The translations under genes were made by a program, and so were the position numbers. Shown one piece after another: positions 18,898 through 28,724 of a DNA stretch of 64,000 bases (its first letter is position 1; the number at the start of each line of letters is the position of its first letter). This DNA is from Neobacillus mesonae (GTDB lineage: Bacteria > Bacillota > Bacilli > Bacillales > Cytobacillaceae): assembly GCF_023715155.1 (NCBI RefSeq), contig NZ_JAMBNQ010000017.1:38383-102382 (forward strand), written 5' to 3'. Under the pieces are notes generated by a model. It was not told where the DNA came from. It ran no database searches and was given only the letters and a program-made list of their open reading frames with translations.

Positions 18898-20124
18898 TTA
18901 TTTTTTAAATTCTAATTGATTCATAAAAATCGCAGGTACCTGCGAAGAATCGATGACCTGTGGTATACGCTTTGTTAAATGGTTGACTAAGGAATGACGA
19001 TTTTCCCAACATTTTTTTGACATTTTCACAAGAATGTCCGGAGTAACATCATTTATATCAACAACATAATCGTTTAACTCCAGCATTTCCATAATCCCTT
19101 TTGTCTTATGTTCATAATTAATTGCAACAGTAGGGATATTACTAGCTAAAGCAAAGATATTGGAATGCATTCTTGTACCAATAAACATATCCATTCTTGA
19201 ATAAAAGTATTTTAATTCCCGAGGGTGAAAATCAAAATCAATAAGTTGTGCATTATTTGAGTTAATACCATCTAAAATCTCTCGACTAATATTTCTATCA
19301 TCATTAAATGAATTTGGTCCTAAAACCTGGGGCATTAGCAATACTCGTGCTTCATATTGTTTTTCTAAAAATAGAATTGTTTCCTGTATACTTTTTATAT
19401 ACTTATTACGATGGGATCCATGATCCTCCACCTCCGGAAACTTCCAATCCCTTACTGTTAATCCTATAATTGGACCTTTATGAGAAATTCTTAATTCATT
19501 TATAATTCTATCCACTTCGTTAGATTTTCTTAGCTCCATATAAAATGCAGAATCAGGCACTACTTCAACTGGTGCCTGTATCTCCATTTCCTTCAAAAGG
19601 GAATAAGAAATTTTTTCACGAACATAAATTTTGGTCACTTTATCTAGAACTTTCTTGGTAAGATTCTTAATAATTTTATTGTAAAGCGGCCCAATTGATT
19701 GGGAATAAATAACAATAGGCTTTTGATAGTCAATAGCTGTTTTAATTTGGACTAGATGCTGAAGAGTCATAACGCTAAAACCATGTGTTAGAAGGAATCC
19801 TCCCCCACAACTTACTACCACATCTGCCCATTCATAATCCGGATCCCTTAACATCGGTTTATTTTTTTTATTTTCTAATATTCGAATCATCTCTATGGCT
19901 AACTTTAACTTTTTTAATTTTGTTGTATTATCATCAACTAATATATTGTGTATTGCTTCACCAACAGGTATATCATAAGCTTCCTTATCAACTTCAGGAA
20001 AACGAGTTTTCACTTTAATATTACAAAAAGGAATATTTGTCCTTAGTGAATCAACCATAGATAAAATGATTCCTGCATCTCCTTTATTTCTAGAAGAATG
20101 CGCGTTAATGATTAGTATATTCAA
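18898..20124 (-). CDS. Polysaccharide pyruvyl transferase family protein (WcaK/AmsJ-like)
   Basis: A protein of about 408 residues. The N-terminus INAHSSRNKGDAGIIL and the C-terminal block GTRMHSNIFALASNIPTVAI are the two hallmarks of the polysaccharide pyruvyl transferase family, which adds ketal pyruvate from PEP to sugars of surface polymers. It lies between the flippase and ManC genes of the EPS operon. The longest frame starts at 20154, but TTG 20124 has AGGTGA 6-8 nt upstream and begins directly at the first beta-strand (NILIINAH), so it is preferred. Confidence 0.88.
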   Translation of the reverse strand: MNILIINAHSSRNKGDAGIILSMVDSLRTNIPFCNIKVKTRFPEVDKEAYDIPVGEAIHNILVDDNTTKLKKLKLAIEMIRILENKKNKPMLRDPDYEWADVVVSCGGGFLLTHGFSVMTLQHLVQIKTAIDYQKPIVIYSQSIGPLYNKIIKNLTKKVLDKVTKIYVREKISYSLLKEMEIQAPVEVVPDSAFYMELRKSNEVDRIINELRISHKGPIIGLTVRDWKFPEVEDHGSHRNKYIKSIQETILFLEKQYEARVLLMPQVLGPNSFNDDRNISREILDGINSNNAQLIDFDFHPRELKYFYSRMDMFIGTRMHSNIFALASNIPTVAINYEHKTKGIMEMLELNDYVVDINDVTPDILVKMSKKCWENRHSLVNHLTKRIPQVIDSSQVPAIFMNQLEFKK

Positions 20125-20157
20125 ATTAAATTCACCTATCCTTCCATAATCCATAAC

Positions 20158-21636
20158 TTAAGTATGAAACATATTTGCTTTTAAAAAAGGAATTTTATCT
20201 ACAACCATTCTCCTTAATTTAACTATAACTTTATCTTTTGACTTTAACGTACATATAATATAAACAACTATCCCAATGATAATTTCAATTATTAATAAGT
20301 AAACATTTGAAATTGAGTGTAATAATTTTTCCGATATCCATATAGTAATAAGCATAATCAAGCTTGAAATTAGTGAGAAAGTAAATGTCTTAATGTATAA
20401 ATAAAAACAAGGCCCCAATACTTTACGGATTAGATAGAAATAACTTAGTCCGGTATAAAAGATTTGAAGAATTAGATAAGTTATTGCTACACCTATAAGT
20501 CCCCATGTATACGCTGCAAAAATTATCCCAGGGATTTGTGTAAATAATTTTATTACATTAAATTGAAAACTTATTTTAACTTTTCCTGTTGCCATTAATA
20601 AGGAGCCTATTGGATTACCTATCGATCTTAATAAACCCACTCCACAAAGAATTTGTAATAATCGAACACTTTCAATCCACTTCTCACCAAATATAACTGG
20701 GATAAATAAGTGTGCGGTTATGAATAACCCAAAAAAGATCGGGAAATTTATAAAACTTACAAGTTTTAAAAGCTGAAGGAAACCTTCTTTTAATCGTTCG
20801 GAATCATTTTGAATCTTTGAAAAAATGGGAAAGGTTACTCTAGTTATGATTGGATTGATTTTTGTGGATGGCAAAATAATAATGTTGTTGGCCATTGTAT
20901 AATAACCTAATGCCGTTGGCCCTAATAGTCTTCCAAGCATTATTGAATCAATTTTAGTATTAAAGTAATTAATCGTGCTCTCTCCCATCTGGTAAAGACC
21001 AAAACTCAAAAAAGGCTTCGTATCACTTAATTTAAAATGTCTTTGAGGACGATAGTATTTTCTACCATTAACTAATAACAGCAAAGTTCTAAATGTAACG
21101 ATAATAAGTTGACCTAATACGAGCGACATAACTCCGAAACCTAAATAGCCTAATATAATTGAAAAGACAACGCCTAAAAAGGTTGAAAGAACCTCTACTA
21201 CAGCTATAAGGTTAAATTTTAACTCTTTTTGTAACAAAGCACGATATTGTTGTCCAATTGGAGTAATAATAAACATTAGAGCTGTTAAATTAATTAAATT
21301 ACTTAATCTTGGTTCCCTAAATAGATGCACAATTAATGGAGCACTTATCCAAATAAGAATTGCAATTAAAGCTCCCGATAAAATATTTAACCAGTACAAG
21401 CTAGATAACTCTTTTTTTGAAATTTGCTGACTTTGTATGATTGCATTTGATATTCCCATATCAACAAACATATCTGCAAAACCTATAACAACCAATACCA
21501 TCCCCATTAGGCCAAATACAGTGGAATCAAAAATTCGCCCTAACACTATAAGTTGTAATACTTGCAATATTACAATTGAAATTGTTGAAATAGAAGTCCA
21601 CTTTACTCCTTTAATAGCTTTTTGTTTTAATGACAT
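20158..21636 (-). CDS. Wzx-type polysaccharide flippase (TuaB-like)
   Basis: A 492-residue MATE/MOP-superfamily membrane protein with about 14 hydrophobic segments, beginning MSLKQKAIKGVKWTS and followed by the GRIFDSTVFGLMGM segment typical of the TuaB/WzxC branch. It should flip undecaprenyl-PP-linked repeat units across the membrane for the Wzy-like polymerase at the end of the operon. Its presence indicates a Wzx/Wzy rather than a synthase or ABC mechanism. Confidence 0.9.
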   Translation of the reverse strand: MSLKQKAIKGVKWTSISTISIVILQVLQLIVLGRIFDSTVFGLMGMVLVVIGFADMFVDMGISNAIIQSQQISKKELSSLYWLNILSGALIAILIWISAPLIVHLFREPRLSNLINLTALMFIITPIGQQYRALLQKELKFNLIAVVEVLSTFLGVVFSIILGYLGFGVMSLVLGQLIIVTFRTLLLLVNGRKYYRPQRHFKLSDTKPFLSFGLYQMGESTINYFNTKIDSIMLGRLLGPTALGYYTMANNIIILPSTKINPIITRVTFPIFSKIQNDSERLKEGFLQLLKLVSFINFPIFFGLFITAHLFIPVIFGEKWIESVRLLQILCGVGLLRSIGNPIGSLLMATGKVKISFQFNVIKLFTQIPGIIFAAYTWGLIGVAITYLILQIFYTGLSYFYLIRKVLGPCFYLYIKTFTFSLISSLIMLITIWISEKLLHSISNVYLLIIEIIIGIVVYIICTLKSKDKVIVKLRRMVVDKIPFLKANMFHT

Positions 21637-21684
21637 AGATCATTCCTCTTAATTCAATTTGTTTTATTATGGATGTAAAAAGTT

Positions 21685-22917
21685 CTATTGAAAAATTTTC
21701 TCTAATCTTTTATTTAGTTTGTTTATATCATGTTTTTCGCTAACGGTTCGTCTAGCTGCTTTTCCGATTTGCTCCCAATTTATGTGGTTATCAATCGCAT
21801 ATGCTATTTTTTTACTTAATGATTCGACATCTCTCTCGGGCACCAGCCATCCATTTTCATTATCTATTATAAGTTCTGGGATTCCACTATGATAAGTGGA
21901 AATAATTGGTTTACCCATTGCCATGGCTTCCATTAGAACCACAGGAATTCCTTCCATATCGCCGTCTTTACTTGTAATACTCGGTGCCAAAAACAAATCT
22001 GCTTTCTTTAATAATTGAATGATCTCTTCTTGTGTTTTCCATCCTAAAATTTTTATATGATTATTCATATTATTTTCTGTAATTCTTACTTCAAGATCCT
22101 GTTTTAAAGGACCGTCTCCTATAATCGAAAGTTCAATGTTATATCCCTTTTTAATAAGTTCTGTAACCGCATCAATTCCATAATGAATACCCTTTTTCTC
22201 TACTAGTCGAGCTACTGAAATAATTTTTATCTTGTTTAATTCGTAATTTGGTTTAATAAAGTCAAACTTTTCAAGATTAACCCCCATTGAATGGACACTT
22301 ATTTTGATAGGGTCACACCCTAGTGATTCTAATTTGCTTTTCCAAAAATAGCTGATTGGAAGAAATTTATCTCCAGTTTTAAATAAATAGTTATAAACTT
22401 CACTACCTTTAACATTTAAATAAGTTGTCATATCCAATCCATGAAAGGTCGTATATACTCTACCATCAAGAACACCTATATCTTTAAGGATAGTTGCTAA
22501 TATTCCATTTGGTCCAAAGTGACAATGTATAATATCATAATTTAGTTTTTGTTTATTTTTCAATAGTTTTACTAAACATAACAATGGTCGGAAGGAAAGT
22601 ACCTCCTTTCCATATTTAAACATGTTTATAGACTTCACGGTTTTTATTGGATTCTTCAACAATGTTTTTGGAAACAACTTTATTGCTCTTTTTATTCTCA
22701 CTTCTTTGTTTTGCGGATAATCATAATAAATTGTATTTGCTACTAAATTATACTTTTTTACTTCTTCATGAACATTTTCCTGCACATTAGGTTTTTGAGC
22801 TAAAATAGTTACAGAATGTCCTTGGTCAATAAGTCCTGTAATTTGATTTAAAATAAATGTTTCCGATAGTTTAGGAAACTCTCCGACAACGAATAATATT
22901 TTCATAGTTCTAGTCAT
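21685..22917 (-). CDS. GT4 family glycosyltransferase
   Basis: A 410-residue retaining GT-B enzyme. The N-domain begins KILFVVGEFPKLSETFILNQITGL, a colanic-acid WcaL/AmsK-like start, followed by the DIIHCHFGPNG motif. The C-domain has KIISVARLVEKKGIHYGI and the EX7E region PSITSKDGDMEGIPVVLMEAMAMGKPIIST. It probably adds one residue of the repeat unit. The likely start is one of the closely spaced ATG/TTG codons at 22917; which one is not certain. Confidence 0.9.
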   Translation of the reverse strand: MTRTMKILFVVGEFPKLSETFILNQITGLIDQGHSVTILAQKPNVQENVHEEVKKYNLVANTIYYDYPQNKEVRIKRAIKLFPKTLLKNPIKTVKSINMFKYGKEVLSFRPLLCLVKLLKNKQKLNYDIIHCHFGPNGILATILKDIGVLDGRVYTTFHGLDMTTYLNVKGSEVYNYLFKTGDKFLPISYFWKSKLESLGCDPIKISVHSMGVNLEKFDFIKPNYELNKIKIISVARLVEKKGIHYGIDAVTELIKKGYNIELSIIGDGPLKQDLEVRITENNMNNHIKILGWKTQEEIIQLLKKADLFLAPSITSKDGDMEGIPVVLMEAMAMGKPIISTYHSGIPELIIDNENGWLVPERDVESLSKKIAYAIDNHINWEQIGKAARRTVSEKHDINKLNKRLEKIFQ

Positions 22918-22937
22918 CTCCTAGATTAAATAACATT

Positions 22938-24041
22938 TTAAGCTTGTAATGATTTATATAGCTGTGAAACTTCAAGAACTAATTTAGACATATTAAACAT
23001 TTCACATGCATTTCCGTAACCTCTTTGGCATATCTCGAAATACTCTCTTTGATCCATCAAATAATACTTTTCTATTTCTTTAGCAAGGCCTTTCGCATCA
23101 CATTCTTTTATGATTGATCCGCCAGTAGTGATATTGATTATTTCTGGAGCACCTCCAGAATTAGCAACAATTACAGGTGTTTTTACTATTAGAGATTCAA
23201 TAATAACCCTACCAAAAGGCTCCTTATCCGAAAAGTTCACAGTAATATCACATTGTTTCATAAGTTCCAATGGAAATTTAGTATATCCATAAAAAATTAC
23301 ATTTTTTGTAATTCTATATTCTTTTACCAAGTCTTGTAGTTTTTTAAAATAATCTTTAGAGCCATCTATTGATGTATCTCCTACAATGACCAACTCCCAA
23401 TTATTTCCTATATTTTTATTTACTATATTTACAGCTTCTATAATTTCCTCATACCTTTTCCATTCTACAATTCTACCAAAGGTCCCTATTCGAATTTTTT
23501 TATTCACTTTAAAAACCTTTTCGTAATCTGGTTCCACCCTATCATTTAAATTAACCCCATTATAAATCACATCACATTTTCCAGAGTGTCTTGCAGAGAT
23601 GGTACTTTTAACAAAATTAGAGATACAGATAATTTTATGAAAGAAGTATGGAAGTAAGTAGTTATAAAAATTTGAATCAAATCTATCTCTATGATGCCAA
23701 ATCGTTTTGGATTTGGTAATCATCCTAAGCGGAGCTACATACCATGGTGCTCTCCAACCATTTGCATGAACGATATCAATTTTATTTTTCTTAACAATTT
23801 TTCTTAGTTTAAAGACTGTTATTAGGTAGTGTAAACCCAACTTATGTTTTATGCTTTCTAAAGATAGATTAATTTCTTTAAAAGGGACAGCTATTTCGTC
23901 TAGGTATTCAGTGCCATTTGGACATACAAGAAAAACGTTATATTCTGATGTATCCAAATGGTTAATTAAATGTATTAAACTCTGCTCAGCACCACCTTTC
24001 TTCTTTGAATGTGTAACAAAAAGAACATTTATTTTGTTCAT
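22938..24041 (-). CDS. GT4 family glycosyltransferase
   Basis: A 367-residue retaining GT-B enzyme. It has an N-terminal VLFVTHSKKKGGAEQSLIHLI glycine-rich loop, a DIVHANGWRAPW segment, and a C-domain with GTFGRIVEWKRYEEII and the EX7E motif EPFGRVIIESLIVKTPVIV. The cytoplasmic activity builds the lipid-linked repeat. The donor cannot be told from sequence; GDP-mannose, UDP-glucose and UDP-glucuronate are all made by the operon. Confidence 0.9.
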   Translation of the reverse strand: MNKINVLFVTHSKKKGGAEQSLIHLINHLDTSEYNVFLVCPNGTEYLDEIAVPFKEINLSLESIKHKLGLHYLITVFKLRKIVKKNKIDIVHANGWRAPWYVAPLRMITKSKTIWHHRDRFDSNFYNYLLPYFFHKIICISNFVKSTISARHSGKCDVIYNGVNLNDRVEPDYEKVFKVNKKIRIGTFGRIVEWKRYEEIIEAVNIVNKNIGNNWELVIVGDTSIDGSKDYFKKLQDLVKEYRITKNVIFYGYTKFPLELMKQCDITVNFSDKEPFGRVIIESLIVKTPVIVANSGGAPEIINITTGGSIIKECDAKGLAKEIEKYYLMDQREYFEICQRGYGNACEMFNMSKLVLEVSQLYKSLQA

Positions 24042-24075
24042 AAAAATTTCCCCTTTAAGTAATTAAAACTAGGTA

Positions 24076-25284
24076 CTATCTAGTAAAGGAATGGATATGT
24101 TTAAGCTCTTCAGCATGTTCTCTTAAAATCGACTCAAAAGAATATTTTTCTTTAACGCTATTAAATCCTGTTTCACTAATTTGATTTTTGAGTTTTTCGT
24201 CATCTAGGAGCTTTATAATGGCATCAGAAAATTCCTGTGCTGAATCTGCTACTAATAAACTAGAAGGATTCAACTTTATTCCCTCCACTCCAACAGAAGT
24301 GGTAACAATTGCTGTTTTCATAGCTAAGGCATTTAGTATTTTTATCCTCATTCCGCCTCCTATCTTTAAGGGAACAATAAAAACGTCCGCTTTAGCAATA
24401 TAAGGTCTTTCGTCATCTACATAACCAGTTATAGCTATGTTATTTGGATATTCATTGCTGACAGCACGAAGCTTTTCTGGTGGATTTTTCCCTACTATAT
24501 ATAGCTTTATTGCAGGATATCTCTTTAAAATTGTTGGAAATATGTCTTTGATAAACCATGTAATACCATTTATATTTGGCAGCCAACTCATGGTCCCTAA
24601 GAATACTAAATTGGGAGGTGTTTCTTTATCAGGAATCGATAAAGGATAATATTTGTCCATGTCTACTCCTGCTGGTAAACTTTTCACATGAACTTCGTTG
24701 TTCATTTCTCTCATTCTCATTAAATCTTCTTCTGTAATTGTATAAACAGTTTTAAAATTGTACGTTATATTTGCTTCAAACGAAAAAAGTCTTTTATATT
24801 GTAATTTAAAATACATCTTTTTTATAAAATTCTTTTCTTCTTTATAGGCTCTTTCAAAGATTGTACTTTCAACATTATGCTGCCTTAAAATCATTGGTAA
24901 TTCGAAGCCTTGCTTTTTAAGAAATTCAGCATAGTAAGCCATGTGTAAGTGATCTACATAAATCACATCAATATCGTTATTTTTTAAAACCCTTAATATT
25001 TCCTCTTCCATATTTTGATCGATATACTTTGCCATATTATATGGCATTTTCTTAAACAAATTTTTAACAGCCTTAATATAGGAATTAGAATAAGAAATTG
25101 GAACTAAATGTTTTTCCATTTTAAATGGCAACTTCATAGCTTCCACATTTTCCTCTTTAAATGAGCATAGTATCACATTATGACCATTACGTATCAACTC
25201 TTTAATTGTATTAAATGTTACAATTCTCCCTCCGTCATCAGGTGGATATGGATATAAATGTGTCAGGAATAATATATTTTTCAA
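24076..25284 (-). CDS. GT4 family glycosyltransferase
   Basis: A 402-residue GT-B enzyme beginning ILFLTHLYPYPPDDGGRIVTFN, with DVIYVDHLHMAYYA and LRQHNVESTIFERAYKEE in the N-domain and LVFLGTMSWLPNINGITWF, VPLKIGGGMRIKILNALAMKTAIVTT in the C-domain. This is the Wcm/PslF-like subgroup that shares the PPxDGG start with its upstream neighbour, so the two may be an old duplication. Confidence 0.9.
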   Translation of the reverse strand: MKNILFLTHLYPYPPDDGGRIVTFNTIKELIRNGHNVILCSFKEENVEAMKLPFKMEKHLVPISYSNSYIKAVKNLFKKMPYNMAKYIDQNMEEEILRVLKNNDIDVIYVDHLHMAYYAEFLKKQGFELPMILRQHNVESTIFERAYKEEKNFIKKMYFKLQYKRLFSFEANITYNFKTVYTITEEDLMRMREMNNEVHVKSLPAGVDMDKYYPLSIPDKETPPNLVFLGTMSWLPNINGITWFIKDIFPTILKRYPAIKLYIVGKNPPEKLRAVSNEYPNNIAITGYVDDERPYIAKADVFIVPLKIGGGMRIKILNALAMKTAIVTTSVGVEGIKLNPSSLLVADSAQEFSDAIIKLLDDEKLKNQISETGFNSVKEKYSFESILREHAEELKHIHSFTR

Positions 25285-25333
25285 AGAATAACACTCCTAA
25301 TTAACTATTTAAATACAAATAAATTGCACAAGT

Positions 25334-26611
25334 TTAAGTATTACTAACTTCCTCTTTCCCCTTTAATACTTTAAACCATTTATTGAACATTGCACTTTTT
25401 GAAAATTCCTTTTGAACAAGTTTTTTTCCATTACTGGAAATATTGTTATTCAATTCAGTGGATGAAACTAATTGTAAAATACTATTTGCAAATTCAGTCT
25501 CGTTATCAGTCACAAACATATCCAAACCATTTGAAAAACTTATCCCTTCTGCCCCTATACTGGTAGAAACAACAGGGACATTATAAGAAAGTGCTTCAAT
25601 TACCTTTGTTTTTATTCCTGTACCAAAAACTAGTGGGGCTACAAATACTGCAGATGTTTCGACTAATCCTTTTAAATCGTCAACAGGTCCAATAACCTTT
25701 ACTCCATCATATTTTTTTTCTAATTCTCGGACTACTTGAATGGGGTCCTTCCCAATAATATGAAACTCAATATTATTATTTTGTTCTCTTACAAGTGGAA
25801 ATATCTTTTCGCAAAAATATAATACAGCAGCAACATTATGTGGTATATCCATTTTTCCAACAAAAACAATCCTATTATTTTCATACCTGAGCCGCTTAGA
25901 CATATTAAAGTTTACCTCATAAGACATAGGTATCCCAATACAGCTATTAGACTTAGTTTGTTCTTTAAAGCTTTTAGCCTCTTTAGGTGAAGTAAATATA
26001 AGGCTATTAAATTTTGTAGCAATTTTAATTTCGTATTTCTTTAATAACGCACTTTCAAATTTTAGTATCTGCTTTTGTATCCATTTTCCACTTATTAAGT
26101 GTTGAACTGATTTTGGAAAGTTAGATGCTACCCCTCCCAAAATGGAAGGAATATAATCGATATACTTAATTTGTCTCGAATATCTCAAGGATAATAAATC
26201 ATCATAATTCATTATTAATTTTCCACTAAAGTTCTTAGGGATGTATGGCGCAACTCTAACCATATCATAAATTATGTGTGTTGGATGCTCGTTCTTAATC
26301 AAGCTTAATAAGGTGTTATTTGTTTTCCTACTATAATATAATGAAACTTGTAATGGCCACTGCCTCAATATAAGTGAATAAAATAAAATATTAAATATCT
26401 TTTCTAAGAAGCTTGGGCGTTTCAATTCTTTAACTTTAGAGATTTTTGTAGGTATATTTTTTAAATACTTTTCGTCGTCCACAAATGATGCATTAATTAC
26501 TTCAATATTTTTATCAATCTCTTTAATAGTTTGAATATATTGCATTAATATATTTTTTCTCCCATCGTTCGCTGGAAATGGTAATTTATTTGTAATAAAT
26601 AGTATCTTCAA
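25334..26611 (-). CDS. GT4 family glycosyltransferase
   Basis: A glycosyltransferase of about 425 residues starting KILFITNKLPFPANDGRKN and containing RIVFVGKMDIPHNVAAVLYF and APLVFGTGIKTKVIEALSYNVPVV. It is the first glycosyltransferase after the initiating sugar transferase in transcription order. The open frame extends 28 codons upstream to 26695, but TTG 26611 has AGGTGA 8 nt before it and starts at the first beta-strand, so the shorter form is preferred. Confidence 0.88.
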   Translation of the reverse strand: MKILFITNKLPFPANDGRKNILMQYIQTIKEIDKNIEVINASFVDDEKYLKNIPTKISKVKELKRPSFLEKIFNILFYSLILRQWPLQVSLYYSRKTNNTLLSLIKNEHPTHIIYDMVRVAPYIPKNFSGKLIMNYDDLLSLRYSRQIKYIDYIPSILGGVASNFPKSVQHLISGKWIQKQILKFESALLKKYEIKIATKFNSLIFTSPKEAKSFKEQTKSNSCIGIPMSYEVNFNMSKRLRYENNRIVFVGKMDIPHNVAAVLYFCEKIFPLVREQNNNIEFHIIGKDPIQVVRELEKKYDGVKVIGPVDDLKGLVETSAVFVAPLVFGTGIKTKVIEALSYNVPVVSTSIGAEGISFSNGLDMFVTDNETEFANSILQLVSSTELNNNISSNGKKLVQKEFSKSAMFNKWFKVLKGKEEVSNT

Positions 26612-26663
26612 AATTACTTTCACCTCATCTAAATTTAGGAAGTAATTGCACTGTACCAAAAAT

Positions 26664-26714
26664 AAATATCTAAAGATAGGACATGAATATTCCATATTCT
26701 ATCTTTAGATATTT
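26664..26714 (-). terminator. Strong intra-operon hairpin between sugar transferase and first GT
   Basis: AAATATCTAAAGATAG and CTATCTTTAGATATTT form a perfect 16-bp stem with a 19-nt loop, followed on the minus strand by ATTTTTGG. It looks like a partial terminator or RNA-stabilising stem. A second, weaker inverted repeat (TGGATT/AATCCA) lies nearby at about 26788-26820. Confidence 0.55.
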
Positions 26715-26865
26715 ATAAATAGAGACAATTGTGACAAAAACCAGTACACAGCTAATTTATTAACAGTACTAACAAAAAGAAGAAGGATGGATTCACCATT
26801 GATTTAGATGAAATCCACCATATCTACTGAAGTTGAAAATTTTCAAATCTTTTATCTGCACTGCA

Positions 26866-27540
26866 TTAATAAGCGTTTTTTGATCCAAATAATACTAATA
26901 CTGTTTTTAATATTATTTTAATATCAAATAGTATTGAACGATTCTGGATATATAGTAAATCTAGATCTACCATTTCTTTAAATCCTACACTATTTCTACC
27001 ACTAACTTGCCAAAGTCCTGTGCACCCTGGAGTGACCAATAAACGCTGCATATCATACTCTGTGTACTCTGCCACTTCTCTAATAAGTGGTGGACGAGGA
27101 CCTACTAGACTCATATCTCCTTTAAGGACATTGAATAGTTGAGGTAGCTCATCAATACTTGTCTTTCTAATAAATTTCCCTACTTTTGTAATTCGGGGAT
27201 CGTCTTTCATTTTAAACATCGCACCAGAAACTTCGTTATATTTTAACAATTCTTTTAGCTTCTCCTCAGCGTTGGAAACCATCGAACGGAACTTATACAT
27301 TTTAAATTCCTTTCCATTTAGTCCAACTCGTTTTTGACAAAAGAATATGTTGCCTTTAGGATCCTCCAATTTTATTAAAATGGCTATAATAATAAATAAG
27401 AAACTAAGAAGTATGATTCCTAATGAAGCACCAATAATATCAATTAATCGTTTTGAGAAAAGATAAGTTTTCTTCTTACTGACAATTTCGTGTTGCTTTT
27501 GCTTTAAATAAGAACTATCCTGATTAGCTAAATTATCCAA
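26866..27540 (-). CDS. Undecaprenyl-phosphate sugar-1-phosphate transferase (priming enzyme)
   Basis: A 224-residue bacterial sugar transferase of the WbaP/EpsL type with one N-terminal hydrophobic segment (about 35-58). It has the family blocks FFCQKRVGLNGKEFKMYKFRSM, KTSIDELPQLFNVLKGDMSLVGPRPP and PGCTGLWQVSGRNSVGF. It transfers sugar-1-P from a UDP-sugar to undecaprenyl-P and so starts each EPS repeat unit. It is followed by four GT4 genes, which suggests a five-sugar repeat at most or at least one sugar per enzyme. Confidence 0.93.
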   Translation of the reverse strand: MDNLANQDSSYLKQKQHEIVSKKKTYLFSKRLIDIIGASLGIILLSFLFIIIAILIKLEDPKGNIFFCQKRVGLNGKEFKMYKFRSMVSNAEEKLKELLKYNEVSGAMFKMKDDPRITKVGKFIRKTSIDELPQLFNVLKGDMSLVGPRPPLIREVAEYTEYDMQRLLVTPGCTGLWQVSGRNSVGFKEMVDLDLLYIQNRSILFDIKIILKTVLVLFGSKNAY

Positions 27541-27560
27541 CCTTGACCCCTTCCTTCTCT

Positions 27561-28454
27561 TTATACCAATACTTCTTTTTTATTAATAGAAGATACTAGA
27601 TTTTGCAAGTAATCTAGCATGTCATCACGAAGGTCATCATGCTTTAAAGCAAACTCAATCGTTGTCTTGACAAAGCCAAACTTTTCACCGACGTCATACC
27701 GCCTGCCTTCAAAATCATAGGCAAATACTCTTTGAATTTCATTAAGTTTTTGAATCGCATCCGTTAACTGAATCTCCCCGCCTGCCCCTGTTTCCTGCCG
27801 GCTAAGAAACTTAAAAATTTCTGGGGTCAAGACATACCGCCCCATTATCGCTAAATCTGATGGTGCTGTACCTTGTTTTGGCTTTTCTACAAATTGACTT
27901 ACTTGATAGCGTCGCCCTTCTTGAGTTAATGGATCAATAATTCCATATCGATGTGTTTCTAATTCAGGAACATGCTGAACACCAATAACTGAAGATAGAG
28001 TTTCCTCATATTGACTGATTAATTGGCTTAAACATGGTGTATCACCTTGGACAATATCATCACCTAATAGTACAGCAAATGGCTCGTCGCCGATAAAGTT
28101 CCTAGCGCACCAGACAGCATGTCCAAGTCCTTTAGGTTCCTTCTGGCGGATATAATGGATATCTGCTAGATTCGTAGCATATTGTACCCGATCTAATAAA
28201 TCGTATTTTCCTTTTTCAATCAAGTTTTGCTCTAATTCTAAATTATTGTCAAAGTGGTCCTCAATTGCCCGCTTCCCCTTGCCGGTTACAATAATAATAT
28301 CCTCAATACCAGAAGCTACCGCCTCTTCAATTATATATTGAATAGTCGGTTTATCGACAATTGGTAGCATCTCCTTCGGCATTGCTTTTGTTGCAGGTAA
28401 AAACCTTGTCCCAAGCCCAGCAGCAGGGATAATTGCTTTTCTTACCTTCTTCAC
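27561..28454 (-). CDS. galU: UTP-glucose-1-phosphate uridylyltransferase
   Basis: A 297-residue nucleotidyltransferase with [31 protein letters not shown] at the N-terminus, [16 protein letters not shown] and the C-terminal [19 protein letters not shown], matching GtaB/YngB/GalU of Bacillus. It makes UDP-glucose from glucose-1-P (from PgcA), the precursor for UDP-glucuronate and for the priming sugar. It is the first gene after the RNA element and hairpin. Confidence 0.95.
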   Translation of the reverse strand: MKKVRKAIIPAAGLGTRFLPATKAMPKEMLPIVDKPTIQYIIEEAVASGIEDIIIVTGKGKRAIEDHFDNNLELEQNLIEKGKYDLLDRVQYATNLADIHYIRQKEPKGLGHAVWCARNFIGDEPFAVLLGDDIVQGDTPCLSQLISQYEETLSSVIGVQHVPELETHRYGIIDPLTQEGRRYQVSQFVEKPKQGTAPSDLAIMGRYVLTPEIFKFLSRQETGAGGEIQLTDAIQKLNEIQRVFAYDFEGRRYDVGEKFGFVKTTIEFALKHDDLRDDMLDYLQNLVSSINKKEVLV

Positions 28455-28500
28455 CTATATTCCCCCTTTATTGTATTTCGTTTTTCTAAATAAAACTTCA

Positions 28501-28566
28501 AAAAAATAAATACCTAATGGAAATGTAAATGTTTTCACACATATTCTTTCATTAGATATTTATTTT
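28501..28566 (-). terminator. Terminator-like hairpin between the EAR RNA and galU
   Basis: In the minus-strand RNA, AAUAAAUAUCUAAUG pairs along its whole length with CAUUAGGUAUUUAUU (one U-G wobble) and is followed by a run of U. It lies between the regulatory RNA and the first sugar-nucleotide gene, the place where an antitermination element would need to act. Confidence 0.65.
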
Positions 28567-28579
28567 TTATTTTTTATTT

Positions 28580-28724
28580 ATTATTTATAGGGCATCTACC
28601 CCACCCTCAGATCACTCCATCGAGGATGTGCGTCTAAGGTTCATCTTAAACCTACAGTATGACCAAGTACCTCCATTATAAACGGACAGGTAACCTACCT
28701 GATCAGGTTTTGATACTCCGTAGG
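28580..28724 (-). ncRNA. EAR (eps-associated RNA) element, processive antitermination RNA
   Basis: The 145-nt gap after the phosphatase gene is much more GC-rich and structured than other gaps. On the minus strand it contains CAGGTA-GGT-TACCTG (a perfect hairpin), GGAGGTACTTGGTC, TAGGTT...AACCTTA and GGGTGGGGTAGATGCCC. Position and character fit the EAR/epsC RNA that lies within eps and capsule operons of Bacillales near the kinase-phosphatase genes and lets polymerase read through distant terminators. I base the call on location, structure and remembered motif, not on a covariance search. Confidence 0.7.
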
